A stretch of DNA of 33,588 nt from the NCBI GenBank assembly GCA_027946555.1, contig JAPEVC010000311.1:1-33588 (forward strand). Direction: 5' to 3'. Under the pieces are notes generated by a model that was given only the letters and a program-made list of their open reading frames with translations, was not told where the DNA came from and searched no databases. This document shows positions 12,703-24,280 of the stretch, one piece after another. The stretch is from Gnomoniopsis sp. IMI 355080 (lineage: Eukaryota > Ascomycota > Sordariomycetes > Diaporthales > Gnomoniaceae). Position numbers and translations under genes: made by a program. The stretch's first letter is position 1. Every line of letters begins with the position of its first letter.

Positions 12703-15443
12703 TTCAGACCGCATCTTTCGAGTGACAGATGATCTTGTCAGAGGTTTTCCGCGAGTAGCCGGTTAATACCCCGCGAGAGAGGCATTTTGTGGTAGCGAGG
12801 TTGCCGACTCTATGTACGTGGATGGATGAATTGAGACCACGCGTCCGTGCTTGCATGAGAGGGACTCCTCGAAGTCGTCTATACTCCGTGGTCACAGAGA
12901 AGCCCACCTACTAATTTGGCCATGCGTCAAGCGTCTTCTCTTCTTGCTCACAATACTTGCTTCGCTGTGGCGAACTGCCTCGGCAACTTTTTTTCATTCG
13001 GCGTCGGTCCGAATTTAGAAGCTAGCCCAGGTGTTTAGCAAATACGATGGCAGAGAGGCGAGAGGAACATATGGTGTGGTTTCATGTGGACTACAACAGC
13101 GATTACTTCATCTTTCATAAGCATGTTCTTGCACCATTCAGGTCTCAATGACCAAGGTGACGGCACGCACCTCCAACATGACTGCATTAGAAACCGGTAA
13201 GAAGCGAGTCCCTTGCCCGTATCAAGGTCTGACCGGGTGCTGCGCGTTGGTGCCGGATCGTGGATCCGGGTATTTAAATCACGCGGGTATTTAGGGAGTG
13301 TATGTTGTTCACAAACAGGGTATGAGTAAGCACTACTGCCTCGGAAAGGTTTTGAATATACGGTATTTTGAAAATTCCATAGATATGTGGTTACCTATGA
13401 TACAGAGTATCAGAACAAACGGTGCTTGTCTATGTAAGGCAAGCTTTTCTGTCTTCATTTTGTTCACACTCACTCTATCGTTCGAGAAATTCAAAGCGTA
13501 TAACCTCAGAAGTCTCTATGGCGCATGTTGATACTTGCAATCAAATCGACCAGGTTACTCCAACATAAAGCTTAGAGGGCGGATTGGGCATGGGAGCTGA
13601 AGAATGACACTATAGTTTATGCCAACAAGCTCAAAATCAACCTTTAATCCATCATTAATGTGAGATTCGTGAGCATGGGGAATGGCAATCAGTGCCGTCC
13701 ACGGGTCAATCGTATGCTTCTGATCCAGTATGAGAACACGGGGAATCGACGTTCTATCTTACCCTGATCTCGATAGACTTTGTCTATAATGATCAGTAGT
13801 AAGACATCTTGAAGCAACACGATTCAGGCCTACCAGTCACACCGTACCTACTCTGTGCGTTGACTGTAACGTGTTCATAACGGCTGCCTATCTAGGTAGG
13901 AATGCACCATACTGTGACATCGTGACATGAGACAGAACTTCGCGATCTCATTGATTTAAGGTTTTCCAGTTCCGTGGAACGGGTCCCTCGTGTACACTCG
14001 CGCGTGTACTAGCTCAACATGGATATTGTGACAAAACGTGAGTGCTCGCCCATTACAAGCAGTGGCCTTTTTTTTGTTTTTGGCGCCCTCATTTTACTTT
14101 GCAAAATAGGTGGATACGATGCTCCAGACTTTTGGAAGTGCCGGGATGTGATGAGGCCAAAGGATACGAGACTGGACCTCTGAAAGTGATTTGACTTTGG
14201 AGCACATGCTTCTGAGTCCTGACTTGCTGCAAACTGCAGATAACCCTTATTCTGCGCTCCCCATACTCACTTGCCCTTACCCCATATTCGAATCACTCCA
14301 GCATGCAGAGCCTCGTGAGACGATGCATGACTGTACACTGAGCAATGGAGCCAGACGCACTTAACAAGGTATCCCGTTTTGATCTGGAGAACAATGGGAA
14401 ATTTGGAAGCAATGTATACGAGGCCTCCAGCCCCTTATATTAGTAGGACGATAGCTCTTCGCTGCGCCGTCCGTGCCCACCTCAGCCAACCGCAACGGAA
14501 CCGGTGCCGCCGCCCCAAAAGGAGAACCTGCCACCAAGTTGGGCCGAGCGCAGCAAAGCCCCTTTCTAGACATCTCGAAAGGTTGACCATTGAAAGTCCA
14601 GAGGGGGGAGGAGGTTAAGTGCACATCAGTGGGCTTAGTTGTAAATAGTCCCAGCAACCTTTCTGTCGTTCCAGGCCATCCCAGATGGGTGTGCTTGGAG
14701 AGGGTCGAGGAAAGACGGGCATGAAGGGAGGTGAGAGGGGTCCCTCCATTGTACGCTTTCCACGAATCCCGGCTTTTTCGTGGTGGGAAGAAGAATTGGA
14801 GTTCGTCGTCCTGTTCAAGCCGTCTTCGCCTGTGCATTACACCCTCTGCTTGTAAAATTGGAACAAGGTGAATCTGGAAATCACCGGCAGAGCCAGGCAG
14901 GCCGGGTCCCAGTTCCTAGGAAAGGAGACGATAGGGAAACAGGGAATAATCAGAATAGGCGGCACATATGCTTTCTTGATGACCCTCGCAGAAGCGCATT
15001 CCGACCTCGCATCATCTCACGTTTTGGCTTTCAGATACTCAGAAACTCACCTGCCTTCAGACGATCGACGATGATGACCCTGTGGTAAGCGGGAAACGAC
15101 TCTGACCCGGGGGATACGGACAAATCACTGCAGCTTGCTTGAACAGCTGTGCTGGCAGAAGCAAATTGTACAGCTCCAACTCAAACAAGTTCAGCAGGTG
15201 GAATGACGGGGATAAACTTCGGTTCATCCGTGTATTGAAGGAGTTGCTTTCTAGTTTTATCGCGCGAGGATTTTATCTCGTCAAGCTGCGCGACCTTATT
15301 ACGGCATTCTGCAGTGTACTTTGCAAAGTGGCATTGCAGACCACGATCTCTTCCAGTGTGGTCCAATCTAAGCTCTAGCCAGCTCTTTCTAAACTCCCAG
15401 ACGCCACGCCTTTGAACAGAAACACAAAATAAGCAAAGCAGTT

Positions 15444-17198
15444 CTACGGTCTACTCAGTCCCTTACCCAACAACACAGCCCCGACCTCATCTACAAGCCC
15501 CAGCTCTTTGAACGCGCTCTTCTTGGCCCGCACCGTCTCCCCCGCCTCCATCGTTCGCAGCAAGTCCACCAGTTCTCCATCCATGGGCGCCAGGTACGCA
15601 AGATAGCCCAGTGCAAGCAACATCCCCCGCAGGGCCTCGAGACTTTCATTCTCCTGGCTGATGGCCTCGAGCAACGACGCCGCAAGCTCGATCTGATCCG
15701 CCTCCGGCAGTGCGTCCGCCTGCTCGGCCCTGCGTTTTGCGGAGTTGGCCAGCGCCACGTTGAAGAGCAGCGAGGCGGCAGCAACGCGGACTTGGCTGTG
15801 ACTGGAGTCGAGGAAACTGGAGGAGATGAGGGTGGTGATGGCGGTGCGTAAGGGTGCGTGGGTCAAAATTTCGGATGGGTAGAGTGGGCTGCTGAAGAGG
15901 TTGCAGGCCAATTGGAGAGTGACGAGGCGCAGGGCGTAGGGGCAGGAGGCGGAGAGATCATTGACGGTGGTAAGCAGCGCGAGTATGGTGGTGTGGGATT
16001 TCTCTTCGGCAAAGAACCCGCTTAGACGAGGATCTATGAGTCCGCAGCGAAGGAGGTCGACGAGGGTGAATAGCAGATCGGTGGGGAGGGACGTCAGAGA
16101 GGTACTGATGAACGAGGTTAAAGCGTGCATGTCTGGGAGGGTGGCTTCTGCGGCGCCTTCCTCGTTGCGCGCCTCTATGAAGTGGGCAAGGGACTTGACG
16201 GCCTCGTGGTCCGCGGTAGCACCCATTCTTGCCAGGAGCTTTGGTATAGGTGGTGTTTTGGTGAAGAGCACCGGCTTAGAGTCAGGATTCTGCAGGCTCG
16301 GCAGCCTGAGTGATGCATGAGGGTGAGATGGGTGAGCCATCTGCACAAGAAGCTGGATGTTGCCGCGGAGGGATGCTGGGTCTGTGCCAGTCCATTTGTT
16401 CTCCTCCTTGCCGCGCAGAAAGGTGACGAACGTCGGCGTGGCACGAATAGAGTACCGGCTGCCTACGTCGAACGCTTGGGCAATGTCGACCTTGATCAGA
16501 ACAGCCTTGTCGCCAACCTCGGCGGCAAGCTCATCGTACACGGGATAAAGCATCTTACAGGGTCCGCATGTTGCAGAGGTGAAGAAAACCACAGCGCACG
16601 AATTTTGAGCGCTGGCTAGTAAAGAGTCCAATTCCTGTACGTTGCTTGCGTAGCGGACCTTGGCCTGTTGAGGCGCACCAGCCGGAGCATGACCGTTTCC
16701 CTGCTGGGCGCCACTCCCTTGAATGCCCCAGATACCAGCTTGCTCTCTGTTACGTCTGCCGGCCTCAACTTGCTGATTCAATGCTGGCATGAGCATGGAC
16801 CCCAGAGGCGACTGTAGAACGGCATCTGGCATGTGCAGGATGTGATCCGGGATACCCGTCCCGAGCAGGAAGGTGGCAAAGTCGTTTGAGAAGTTGTTGC
16901 AATTGTGCTTCCAGAGGTTGTATGCCTCGACCGTGTATATCTCTCGTAGAGACTGCAAGTACTGCTGGATGACATCCATGGGGAGCTGTGTCTTGCCCAG
17001 GCTGAGACGTTGAAGGGGCTGGCCCAGATGAGAGGAGCCGGGTGTGATGGCGACGACATTGCCGTCGTAGACATACTCGAGTCCATCAAGCTCGATGGAT
17101 GTGTGGTAGATGGCATCCAGCTGGAAGCCAAGGAGTCCCATAGACATTTGCCGTGCCATGCCTTGGGACAAGTCATAGACGAGCAAGTGAACATCCAT
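15444..17198 (-). CDS. PPPDE (DeSI-type) peptidase-thioredoxin-PUL fusion protein
   Basis: A single exon encodes 584 aa with three domains. Residues about 1-150 are a PPPDE thiol isopeptidase domain, the fold of DeSI desumoylating/deubiquitinating enzymes. Its catalytic His is in YHTSIEL (H32) and its Cys in HNCNNFSNDF (C100). Residues about 180-290 are a thioredoxin domain with an intact CGPC active site (C211, C214) and the cis-Pro region RATPTF. Residues about 310-584 are helical repeats resembling a PUL domain, which in Ufd3/Doa1 and PLAP binds Cdc48/p97. The start at 17198 was chosen because MDVHLLVYDLSQG is the canonical PPPDE beginning; the upstream frame is hydrophobic leader. It likely acts in the cytosol or nucleus in ubiquitin or SUMO turnover with redox input, which is inferred from the domains. 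It is divergent from the GDA1-type gene. Confidence 0.93.
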   Translation of the reverse strand: MDVHLLVYDLSQGMARQMSMGLLGFQLDAIYHTSIELDGLEYVYDGNVVAITPGSSHLGQPLQRLSLGKTQLPMDVIQQYLQSLREIYTVEAYNLWKHNCNNFSNDFATFLLGTGIPDHILHMPDAVLQSPLGSMLMPALNQQVEAGRRNREQAGIWGIQGSGAQQGNGHAPAGAPQQAKVRYASNVQELDSLLASAQNSCAVVFFTSATCGPCKMLYPVYDELAAEVGDKAVLIKVDIAQAFDVGSRYSIRATPTFVTFLRGKEENKWTGTDPASLRGNIQLLVQMAHPSHPHASLRLPSLQNPDSKPVLFTKTPPIPKLLARMGATADHEAVKSLAHFIEARNEEGAAEATLPDMHALTSFISTSLTSLPTDLLFTLVDLLRCGLIDPRLSGFFAEEKSHTTILALLTTVNDLSASCPYALRLVTLQLACNLFSSPLYPSEILTHAPLRTAITTLISSSFLDSSHSQVRVAAASLLFNVALANSAKRRAEQADALPEADQIELAASLLEAISQENESLEALRGMLLALGYLAYLAPMDGELVDLLRTMEAGETVRAKKSAFKELGLVDEVGAVLLGKGLSRP

Positions 17199-18087
17199 GA
17201 TGGCTAGACAAAGGAAGAGGAAGAGGAAACGGTCTAGAGAAAGAGGTGACGATGAGGAGAGCGGAATAGCCGAGAAACGTAAGAGGAAAAGAAATATACT
17301 TTCCACTTCACCGAACTTTGTGAGGTTGGAGAGCACGAACGAACCTTTTCAATGCAGGACGGATGGTGGTGAGTAGAGGCAACCATCAGCCACGTCGTCC
17401 AGGCTGTCCCAAGGATGATGAATGATGGGATGGCTGGATGGGTAAGGGAACTGGTCCATGGAACCTCGGCGAATCGCGTCCCAGGCGTGGATAGATGGGA
17501 CGGAACTGTGGCTGGAGAGGAACGGATGACCGGTGCGCCACATCTTGTTGCGCCACACCCCAGTGACCAGGGGTCCTAAATTAGGCATGCACGGCCCCAC
17601 AATCAGCAGCAGGGATCCCACCTCTTGGCCTTGGAAAGGGACTCGACCTGGTTGGACTCTGGCCGTCGACTGTCAACTGTCACTGCCTGGACACGGAAAT
17701 TCTGCATGCAGGCCCATGTTCAATTCAATCATCCAGAAACATCACCACACCGACGTTGTCCATCTCCCCCTTTTTTGTTTCTTGCCTCTCCTCTACCCTT
17801 CCGTTTTCAACTAGTCTTGGTGCTTGACTGCACTCCACTCTCCGCATCTTCACCATCCCGTTGATAGCGCCTTCTTGTCTCTCGCTTCGCCATTCGCGTA
17901 TCAGTGTTTAGGAGGTAGTCTGGTTGGACGGACCGCTTCGTGTCCCCTGCTCTTCTTGTCGCATTTCATGGGTTTCGTGGCTTGTCTCTTCTATAACTCT
18001 TAAAAGAAGCTGTCACCAGTCTCTCTCCCTGTCTCTCTACCTACGCCTTGGTAGACGTGCCCTCGGAGAGGATTGCCCACCCACCAT
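17199..18087. promoter_or_regulatory. Divergent promoter region
   Basis: This 889-bp gap separates two start codons facing away from each other. The GDA1 side (about 17750-18060) is strongly pyrimidine-rich (CTCTCC and TCTCTC tracts), typical of fungal promoters and 5' leaders. The other side has an AAGAGGAAGAGGAAA purine tract near 17213-17230, which is the same kind of pyrimidine tract on the minus strand. No specific factor site is assigned. Confidence 0.6.
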
Positions 18088-19905
18088 ATGCGTCGCACCT
18101 CCGTCTCCCTCCCGACGAAGCAAGTTGCTCACGACCCCCACGAAAAGCCCGATCGTTACGGCCGCGAACGCCGTCAAGCAGGCATCCTGGAGAAACTAAA
18201 GGACGGCATGATGTCCCAGGCCCAGAAGACCCGCTGGGTCAAGACCGGTGCCGTTGTCTTCTTCTTCCTTTGCGCCATCTACTACTTTGCCCCCTCAGGG
18301 GTCGACGTCTATAGCGGATGTGAGTGCGCCCACGCCCATGCATGCCTCTATGTCCCCGTGCCTCGTGATTTGCGCTGACCTGCTTCTCTCTTCTCTCTTC
18401 TACAGCTTCTTCATCCTCCTCTGGCGACGGTCAGACCCCCTCCGACAATACCTATGGCACTGATAGGTGTACAAAGTCCTTTTCCAAGGACAAGCCCATC
18501 GTGCAATATGTCAACATGATCGACGCAGGCAGCACCGGCTCGCGCATCCACGTCTACAAGTTCAACAACTGCGGCCCCACCCCCGAGCTCGAGAACGAGG
18601 TCTTCAAGATGACCAAGAAGGTCGACGGCAAGAGCAGCGGATTGAGCGCCTACCCCGACGATCCCCAGGGCGCTGCCGCGAGTCTAGATATCTTGATGGA
18701 GGCCGCTCTGGAGACCGTTCCTGCAAAGCTTAGGGCCTGTTCCCCTGTTGCTGTCAAGGCCACCGCTGGCTTGCGGTTGCTTGGCCCCGAGAAGTCACAG
18801 ACCATTCTCAACGCCGTACGCACACACCTCGAGACCAAATACCCCTTTCCCGTGCAGTCCGTCGAAAAGGATGGCGTCGCTATCATGGATGGCTCTGACG
18901 AAGGTGTCTACGCCTGGATCACCACCAACTACCTGCTCGGCAACATTGGCGGACCTGACGAGAGCTCGACCGCCGCCGTGTTCGACTTGGGCGGTGGTTC
19001 CACCCAGATTGTCTTCGAGCCCGGCTTCAAGGGCCTCACCGACGGTGGCCTCCCCTCCAAGCTAGCCGATGGCGATCACAAGTACGACCTCGACTTTGGT
19101 GGGCGCCACTTTACCCTCTACCAGCACTCCCACCTTGGCTACGGCCTCATGAGCGCCCGCGACGCCATTTACTCTCAGCTCGTCAATGACGTCCACACTG
19201 CGCACGGTTCCGATCGCTCGTGGCTGACCCAGGCCGTCGTCAACCCTTGCTTCGCCTCCGGGACCTCCAAGATCGTCTCCGTCAAGCTCGGCGATGACCA
19301 CCCGCTTGGCGCCACGCGCGACTTTAACTTCACCGGCCCCGCCACCACCGGTGCTGCCGCCCAATGCCGCTCGCTCGCTGAGAAGATTCTCCGCAAGGAC
19401 GCCGCGTGCGCCCTTGCACCTTGCTCTTTCAATGGTGTGCACCAGCCTGCCATCGCCAAGACATTCGCCACCGAGGACATTTATTTCCTGAGCTATTTCT
19501 ACGACCGCACCCAGCCGCTGGGCATGCCGGACTCGTTCACGCTGCGGGAGATGCAAGAATTGACGAACAAGGTGTGCGGCGGTGAGTCGAGCTGGGACTT
19601 GTTTGGAAGCGTGGCCGGTGCGCTGGAGGAGCTGCGGGATCGCCCTGAGCACTGCATGGATTTGAGCTTCATGGTGGCGTTGGCGCATACTGGGTACGAG
19701 ATGCCGATCGATCGCGAGGTCAAGATTGCGAAGAAGATTAAGGACAATGAGTTGGGTTGGTGCTTGGGTGCCAGGTGAGTTATAATTCTCTTCCCACCCC
19801 ATTCTTCGTGCTTGTGATTCCTGAAAGTGATACTGACGAACCGCTAGTCTGCCTTTGCTCTCCCAAAACTCCGGCTGGCAATGCAAGCTCACTGAGGTCC
19901 ACTAG
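18088..19905 (+). CDS. GDA1: Golgi guanosine diphosphatase, GDA1/CD39 family
   Basis: The enzyme hydrolyses GDP to GMP in the Golgi lumen, so that GDP-mannose import by antiport and mannosylation can continue. Exons are 18088-18319, 18406-19774 and 19848-19905. The introns are 86 and 73 nt, GT..AG, each with a CTGAC branch site. The product is 552 aa. The N-terminus is MRRTSVSLPT, with a signal anchor at about residues 53-68 (TGAVVFFFLCAIYYFA) and a short Ser-rich stem. Apyrase conserved regions follow: DAGSTGSR (about 117-124), ATAGLR (about 196), DEGVYAW with the catalytic Glu (about 243), and DLGGGSTQ (about 271). The third exon restores the family C-terminus (WCLGASLPLL), which confirms the last splice. 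The ATG at 18088 is the first in frame. Specificity for GDP rather than UDP is by family resemblance. Confidence 0.96.
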
Positions 19906-20842
19906 GCGGAGAAATCAGATTTATAGACACTACACATACCTCAAAAACGTACATGATATATGATCTAGGCAGGTTTTATTCTTGGGCTGCGCTAGACGTG
20001 GAAGCTGCAGACACAAGCAGTCAGTGATGATGGAAAACCCAAAGCATGTCTTGCCCGTGAGAATCATTTTATGGCATTTATTATCATCGGGGCGTTTCTG
20101 CTTTGACCTGTTTGGGTGGTGGGCGCTGAACATTGGAAGACAACTTCGCATTAGGTACCGATAAGGAAGCATGGCTGGATGGGCTGATGAAGGTTTGAAG
20201 ACAATGACTTATATAGTCTCTGGCCTGGACCCTGAGCCACGATGATATTGATGGGAGAGGCTACTACCATCTCTCAATGGAATGGAAAGACAATCAATGA
20301 CTTCTCTAGACGTGCTAGTGATGTAAATGTGGCAATCTGTGTTTGACCTTCGCTGGCGTCACTCGGACTCGCAATGAAGCACCCGCTTGAATACCTTATT
20401 CAATCCTGCCTAAGTCAGTGAGGGTCAGTCATCGTTTCATTTTTTGCTTGTGATTAGACAGCTCGTAAGTTGGTTGGGTGGTTTCTCCTCGAAAGACACG
20501 GTGCTGGGGGATCCGTACCGGACCAACTGTGCCCCAGCGAAATGGCTTTGCTGACTCTTCATTGGGCTTTTTCCAGAGATTTTCCAAAAGAGGAAATATG
20601 CTGACACCAGAGAAGCTTGGCTCTGCTTTTGACTTGTTTCCTGCCTCTGGCAGTCATCTCTTCCTCTCCCCGAACGGTACAACGACGAACGACACACTGC
20701 TTTCGTTCATTTACCTACCTAGGTACTTACCTCTCGCTACGGGCCCATCTATTTCAGGAACCTTTATCTTACGGGGCGGCTTTACGAACAGCTTGCACCT
20801 CCTCACCCCAAAACCTCCTCGATCATACACCGGTCCCCAAAC
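19906..20842. other. Intergenic: 3' region and promoter
   Basis: This holds the downstream region of the GDPase gene and the upstream region of the small membrane protein. A pyrimidine-rich leader occupies about 20640-20842. It includes one copy of the ACCTAGGTA palindrome. No gene is recognised; the ORF at 20478-20903 reads this leader. Confidence 0.55.
20717..20725. repeat. ACCTAGGTA dispersed palindromic motif
   Basis: Exact copy in the leader of the gene at 20843, flanked by further ACCTA and TACTTACC half-copies. Confidence 0.7.
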
Positions 20843-21298
20843 ATGGCGCTCCCACAGATCCATGCCTTCTACCGCTTCTGGTTCCAATGGGTCGACCCTC
20901 TGATCCTAATCCCTACAATATACGCACTCCTCTTCACACCCCAAGTCATGCTGGACGCCTTCATCCCGCCGCCCCTGTCGGCCTACAACCCCAACCAAGC
21001 CTTCCTCTTCCACCAACTTGCTGCCATGTATGCCTTTGTGACTATCATGTTAGGAGTCGGTCTTCGCGTCAGCAAGGACATCAACGTCTGGAGGGTCATC
21101 ATTGGAGGGGTGTGGGTTGTTGACATTGCCATGCTCGCTAGCAACTACGCCAGTTTGGAGCAGCAGGGTCGATTGGGAGCTTTGCGTAGCGCGGATTGGG
21201 GGAATATTTTGTTCACTGCGCTGGTCACTGTTATTAGGAGCTTTTTCTTGGCTGGGGTCGGTGTGGGGAAGGACAGGACGAGGTTGAAGCAGCTTTGA
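20843..21298 (+). CDS. Small four-helix membrane protein, DUF7704-like
   Basis: A single exon encodes 151 aa. The start context is good (AAACATGGC). Four hydrophobic helices are visible at about residues 15-31 (VDPLILIPTIYALLF), 52-72, 83-100 (RVIIGGVWVVDIAMLASNY) and 121-140 (ILFTALVTVIRSFFLAGVG). The opening FYRFWFQWVDPL and the general layout resemble a fungal family I know as DUF7704, whose role is unknown. There is no signal peptide cleavage motif, and the C-terminus is basic. It lies 937 bp downstream of the GDPase in the same orientation, with no evidence of co-transcription. The family name is from memory and moderately sure; the gene and topology are well supported. Confidence 0.85.
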   Translation: MALPQIHAFYRFWFQWVDPLILIPTIYALLFTPQVMLDAFIPPPLSAYNPNQAFLFHQLAAMYAFVTIMLGVGLRVSKDINVWRVIIGGVWVVDIAMLASNYASLEQQGRLGALRSADWGNILFTALVTVIRSFFLAGVGVGKDRTRLKQL

Positions 21299-21899
21299 GC
21301 TGCTAAAATTCACACAGCCTTCTCCGTCATGCGTACGATGGCTTTGAAGCTGGAATTTTCACAGCAGCATGTGTGAGAGAAGGTGGGGGAATGAGGAGTG
21401 CTTGCATGGACATAAACTCCCCGATACTGACCACGGAGGTCATGGGGGCCAGTTATGCGTGCTGATGGGAGGTAGGAACCATTGCAGAAACTCAACCATG
21501 TGGTTTGAATCCAAGGGCTTCGGCGCTGGGTAGTATGTACGCATCAATTTGCTTGAGGAAGAGTAGTGACGCGTTTGTATCCAAGTGATTCACATATAGA
21601 GAATAGAGTTCACTGCACTGGTTCCTATACTATCATATTAAATGATGAGTTGCGCCTCAATCTCAGGTGTATCATTGCTGTTAGCCATGTTACTATCAAA
21701 GGCACGAGACAAAAATTGATTTGACAAGTATACAGCGGTCTTCGAAGAGTTGGGTACAAGACAAATGATTGAAATCCCATTATGCTCCACAGCTGTGAAT
21801 ACATTATGAATTTGCACTTCCTTCGCCAATCTTAACTGGTGCAACTTGTTATGGAATGGAAGAATCCACGCTCCCACCAGTTCTCTGACTTGAGGTTTC
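21299..21899. other. Intergenic between convergent genes
   Basis: This is the gap between two genes that end toward each other, presumably holding both 3' ends. Frames inside (21310-21495 -, 21638-21964 -) are short and not domain-like. Confidence 0.55.
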
Positions 21900-23963
21900 T
21901 TATCTTTCCCCCACCAGGGTGGGCAGCGTGCTCGAGCCGGGGCTCTTTGTGAATACCGTCGCATCGCTCATTACTTCAATCATTTCGGTAACTTTGATTT
22001 CCCTTGGATCCCTCCTTTCCCCGGAAGCTTTGTTCCAACCTACCCTGCTTCTATACTTAGCTTCAAAAAGCAGAAATCCGGATGTCTCTGGCTGCACCCT
22101 GCTGCAGACCCATACCAAGATTAAAGTGCCCCAAGCAAACAGTATACTAAGTCCCTGTAATACCACAAATAGCACGAACATCCCCTGGGTGAATTCAATA
22201 GCCTGGTATGGCGCCACAACGGAGGCTTCGGTATAGAATTGTTGTGGCAAACCTGCCACAGTTTGGTTGGACTTGAGGGCCGTATTGCCCCAGTTGTTGT
22301 CGTTGAACAGCCAGAAAGGAAAGACTAATACACTTTGGAAATTCTGCACAATAATTCCATATGTCGAAGGATCTTGCATCCGCAGATTGGGGCTCCAGAA
22401 GTTCTGGGCTGCTGACGAGGGTCCGGGAATGTCGGCGGGGGTATAATTCAACAACCAACCTAACGCAGCCCTGTAGGCTATCACGTCGACGCCTATGATA
22501 GGTTCAGGGGCCTGTCGATGAGTTGTTGCTCAGTCCTTTGCACCTAAATGCTATAAGCATGGGCACCAGACACGTACAGTGGTGTCTGCGACGCTAAGGA
22601 TGCTAAAGTTCGATCGGGCTGTCGTGAGCGTCGCTTGGCGGCTGAAAAATGAGACTCGGCTGGTGATGTTGTACGGTATATCAAAAGATCCGCATATGCC
22701 TCCCGTTGCGCCATTGCAGAAGTTGAGTCCTGATCATAGCGTTAACGCATGTTCGAGACCAATATCGACCTAGGTAGGTAGCCGTGGTGGCTGCTTGCCT
22801 GCACGCAGAGACTCTTGCTGCTGTTCAATACAAATCTTGATCCCCATCGTCGTCTCAGAATCTCCGTAAATGTCACAGTCGTCATCTTTGAATGCACGAG
22901 TGTCTACGCTCGTAGACCCTGAGAAATCCATCTGGACAGCTTGCACATTATCGATCTTTACCATGGGGAAATCTGGGTCCAGTTCGGGTACCCAAGGTGC
23001 CACCATCTCAAGCCCTCCACTTAATAGGTATGACATGCAGTCACCTGGTGTATCACTTATACAAGCGACCGGTTCGGATACCGTTGCGATGAGCGGATTC
23101 AGGACGAGTGTGTAGGCGGCGCAGAACTGTGTGTATGGCAGCACAGTGTAAGGATAGTCGGGAGACAAGCCTTGTAAATAATCGATGAATGGGTGAACGA
23201 GTGATGCGTTGAATGGTCCAACTCCTGCAGTAACATCGTATGTGTAGAGGGTATCATAGAGGGTGATATTGGAAGTATTGTCTGAGGAGCATTTGTATAT
23301 GAGCGAAAAGTCTCTCAGGCTTCAACATGCACTGATTTGTGTTATCGGATGCCATTAATCACTTACAGAACAATATAATGCCAGAAAGCCAAATACTAGT
23401 AATCAGGCCACCTCTTTGATTCGCATTGTCAGTCCTTGCCCCTGATCACTCATTCAATATGGGTTCATAAGAACAGCTTACCTCAATAACACCCACAGTC
23501 TAGTTGAAAGGTTAACCTTTTTGGAGCAAAGTAGTTTGAAGAGTTCCACTGCCCCTGTTGCTGGAGAGAGCGCCAACATGTTCAAGAACGGAAGGCCAGC
23601 CGAGTCTGTCATCAGAGAGCCTTGCAAAAGCTCAAAGGCATTGCTGAGTATCTGGGTCATTGCAGCCGATAACATGCCCTGGGCTGTTCGAACCACTGAC
23701 AAGGTCGTACTTGCATTGATTTTTGATATACCAGAGAGCCTGGAGTTTGCATTCGAGTCCCGGATCCCAGTCTTGGAAGCCTGAACAAACACCACAACGA
23801 CTGCAAGAAGACCCATTGAGAAGATGCATAGGTATAATTGCCACCTTGTTACTGCCAACTTGGACGGCTGGTCGGATCTTGAAACAATTTTCTTAGTCTG
23901 GAGTGCGTCTCCAACTTCAAAGGCAACTTGTGATTGCTCTTTTTTGCCAGAATTTATAGACAT
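21900..23963 (-). CDS. Orphan fungal membrane glycoprotein, three TM, 599 aa
   Basis: I do not recognise a named family. Exons on the minus strand are 23963-23482, 23413-23367, 23311-22805, 22729-22578 and 22511-21900. The introns are 68, 55, 75 and 66 nt; all joins keep frame and the sum is exactly 600 codons. The N-terminal 40 residues are polar and cytosolic-looking. Helix 1 is residues about 41-61 (LCIFSMGLLAVVVVFVQA) and helix 2 about 161-178 (GGLITSIWLSGIILFY). A large Cys-containing, N-glycosylation-rich region (about 180-505) follows, then helix 3 about 507-531 (MFVLFVVLQGLSILFAWGTL), then a charged tail of about 68 residues with PETSGFLLFE. This architecture is common among uncharacterised Pezizomycotina surface proteins. 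The 47-nt second exon and the third acceptor (GAGAG) are the least certain joins. A sensor or cell-surface role is a guess. Confidence 0.8.
22768..22776. repeat. ACCTAGGTA dispersed palindromic motif
   Basis: Exact copy inside the third intron (22730-22804) of the three-TM protein gene. This fits the motif being a mobile or expanding non-coding element rather than a promoter site. Confidence 0.7.
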
Positions 23964-24280
23964 CGTGATTTTGGGAGTTGTTGAGCCGGAGCGTCTTAAG
24001 ATGGTTGAACTGGATAAAGCGAAGAAAGAAGCTTGACGAAACTTGAATAGATGGTGTGAAAAGAAGTTAGTTCACATTCTTATAATCGTTTATGCGAACA
24101 GTGCGATTTGTATGCTGAAGTAGACAATCCTCTCAGGTTGCATGGTCTTGGTAAAGCGTGTATCTATCTCACAACAGACGGTATATAGACTGTGTTCGCA
24201 TCACAACATTAGTAGCTTTTGCGGAGAAACCTGTAGACTGCCTTGTTTTCCTTCATTAGCGCGAGGCTACCCAATGTATT
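23964..24280. promoter_or_regulatory. Upstream region of the three-TM protein gene
   Basis: AT-rich, non-coding sequence directly upstream of the minus-strand start at 23963. It holds no ORF of note. It probably contains the core promoter, but I cannot assign a TATA box with confidence. Confidence 0.4.

Larger units (their letters stand above)
9593..15443. other. Gene desert, about 5.85 kb
   Basis: No ORF here shows domain-like sequence or a convincing exon chain. Frames of 80-160 codons (for example 9663-10058 -, 9881-10303 -, 12313-12672 +, 14361-14837 -) overlap each other on both strands and have chance-like composition. Base composition is mixed rather than strongly AT-rich, so this is not a block saturated by repeat-induced point mutation. 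Simple-sequence tracts lie at 12183 and 12671. The last ~300 bases are probably the downstream region of the gene at 15444. Confidence 0.5.

Noticed and set aside
13991..14010. GTACAC...GTGTAC imperfect dyad
   Set aside because: Six-base arms with a six-base spacer are expected by chance in a window of this size.
19062..19892. 276-codon ORF (-) antisense to the GDPase
   Set aside because: Arg/His/Val-rich shadow of the conserved GDA1/CD39 exon.
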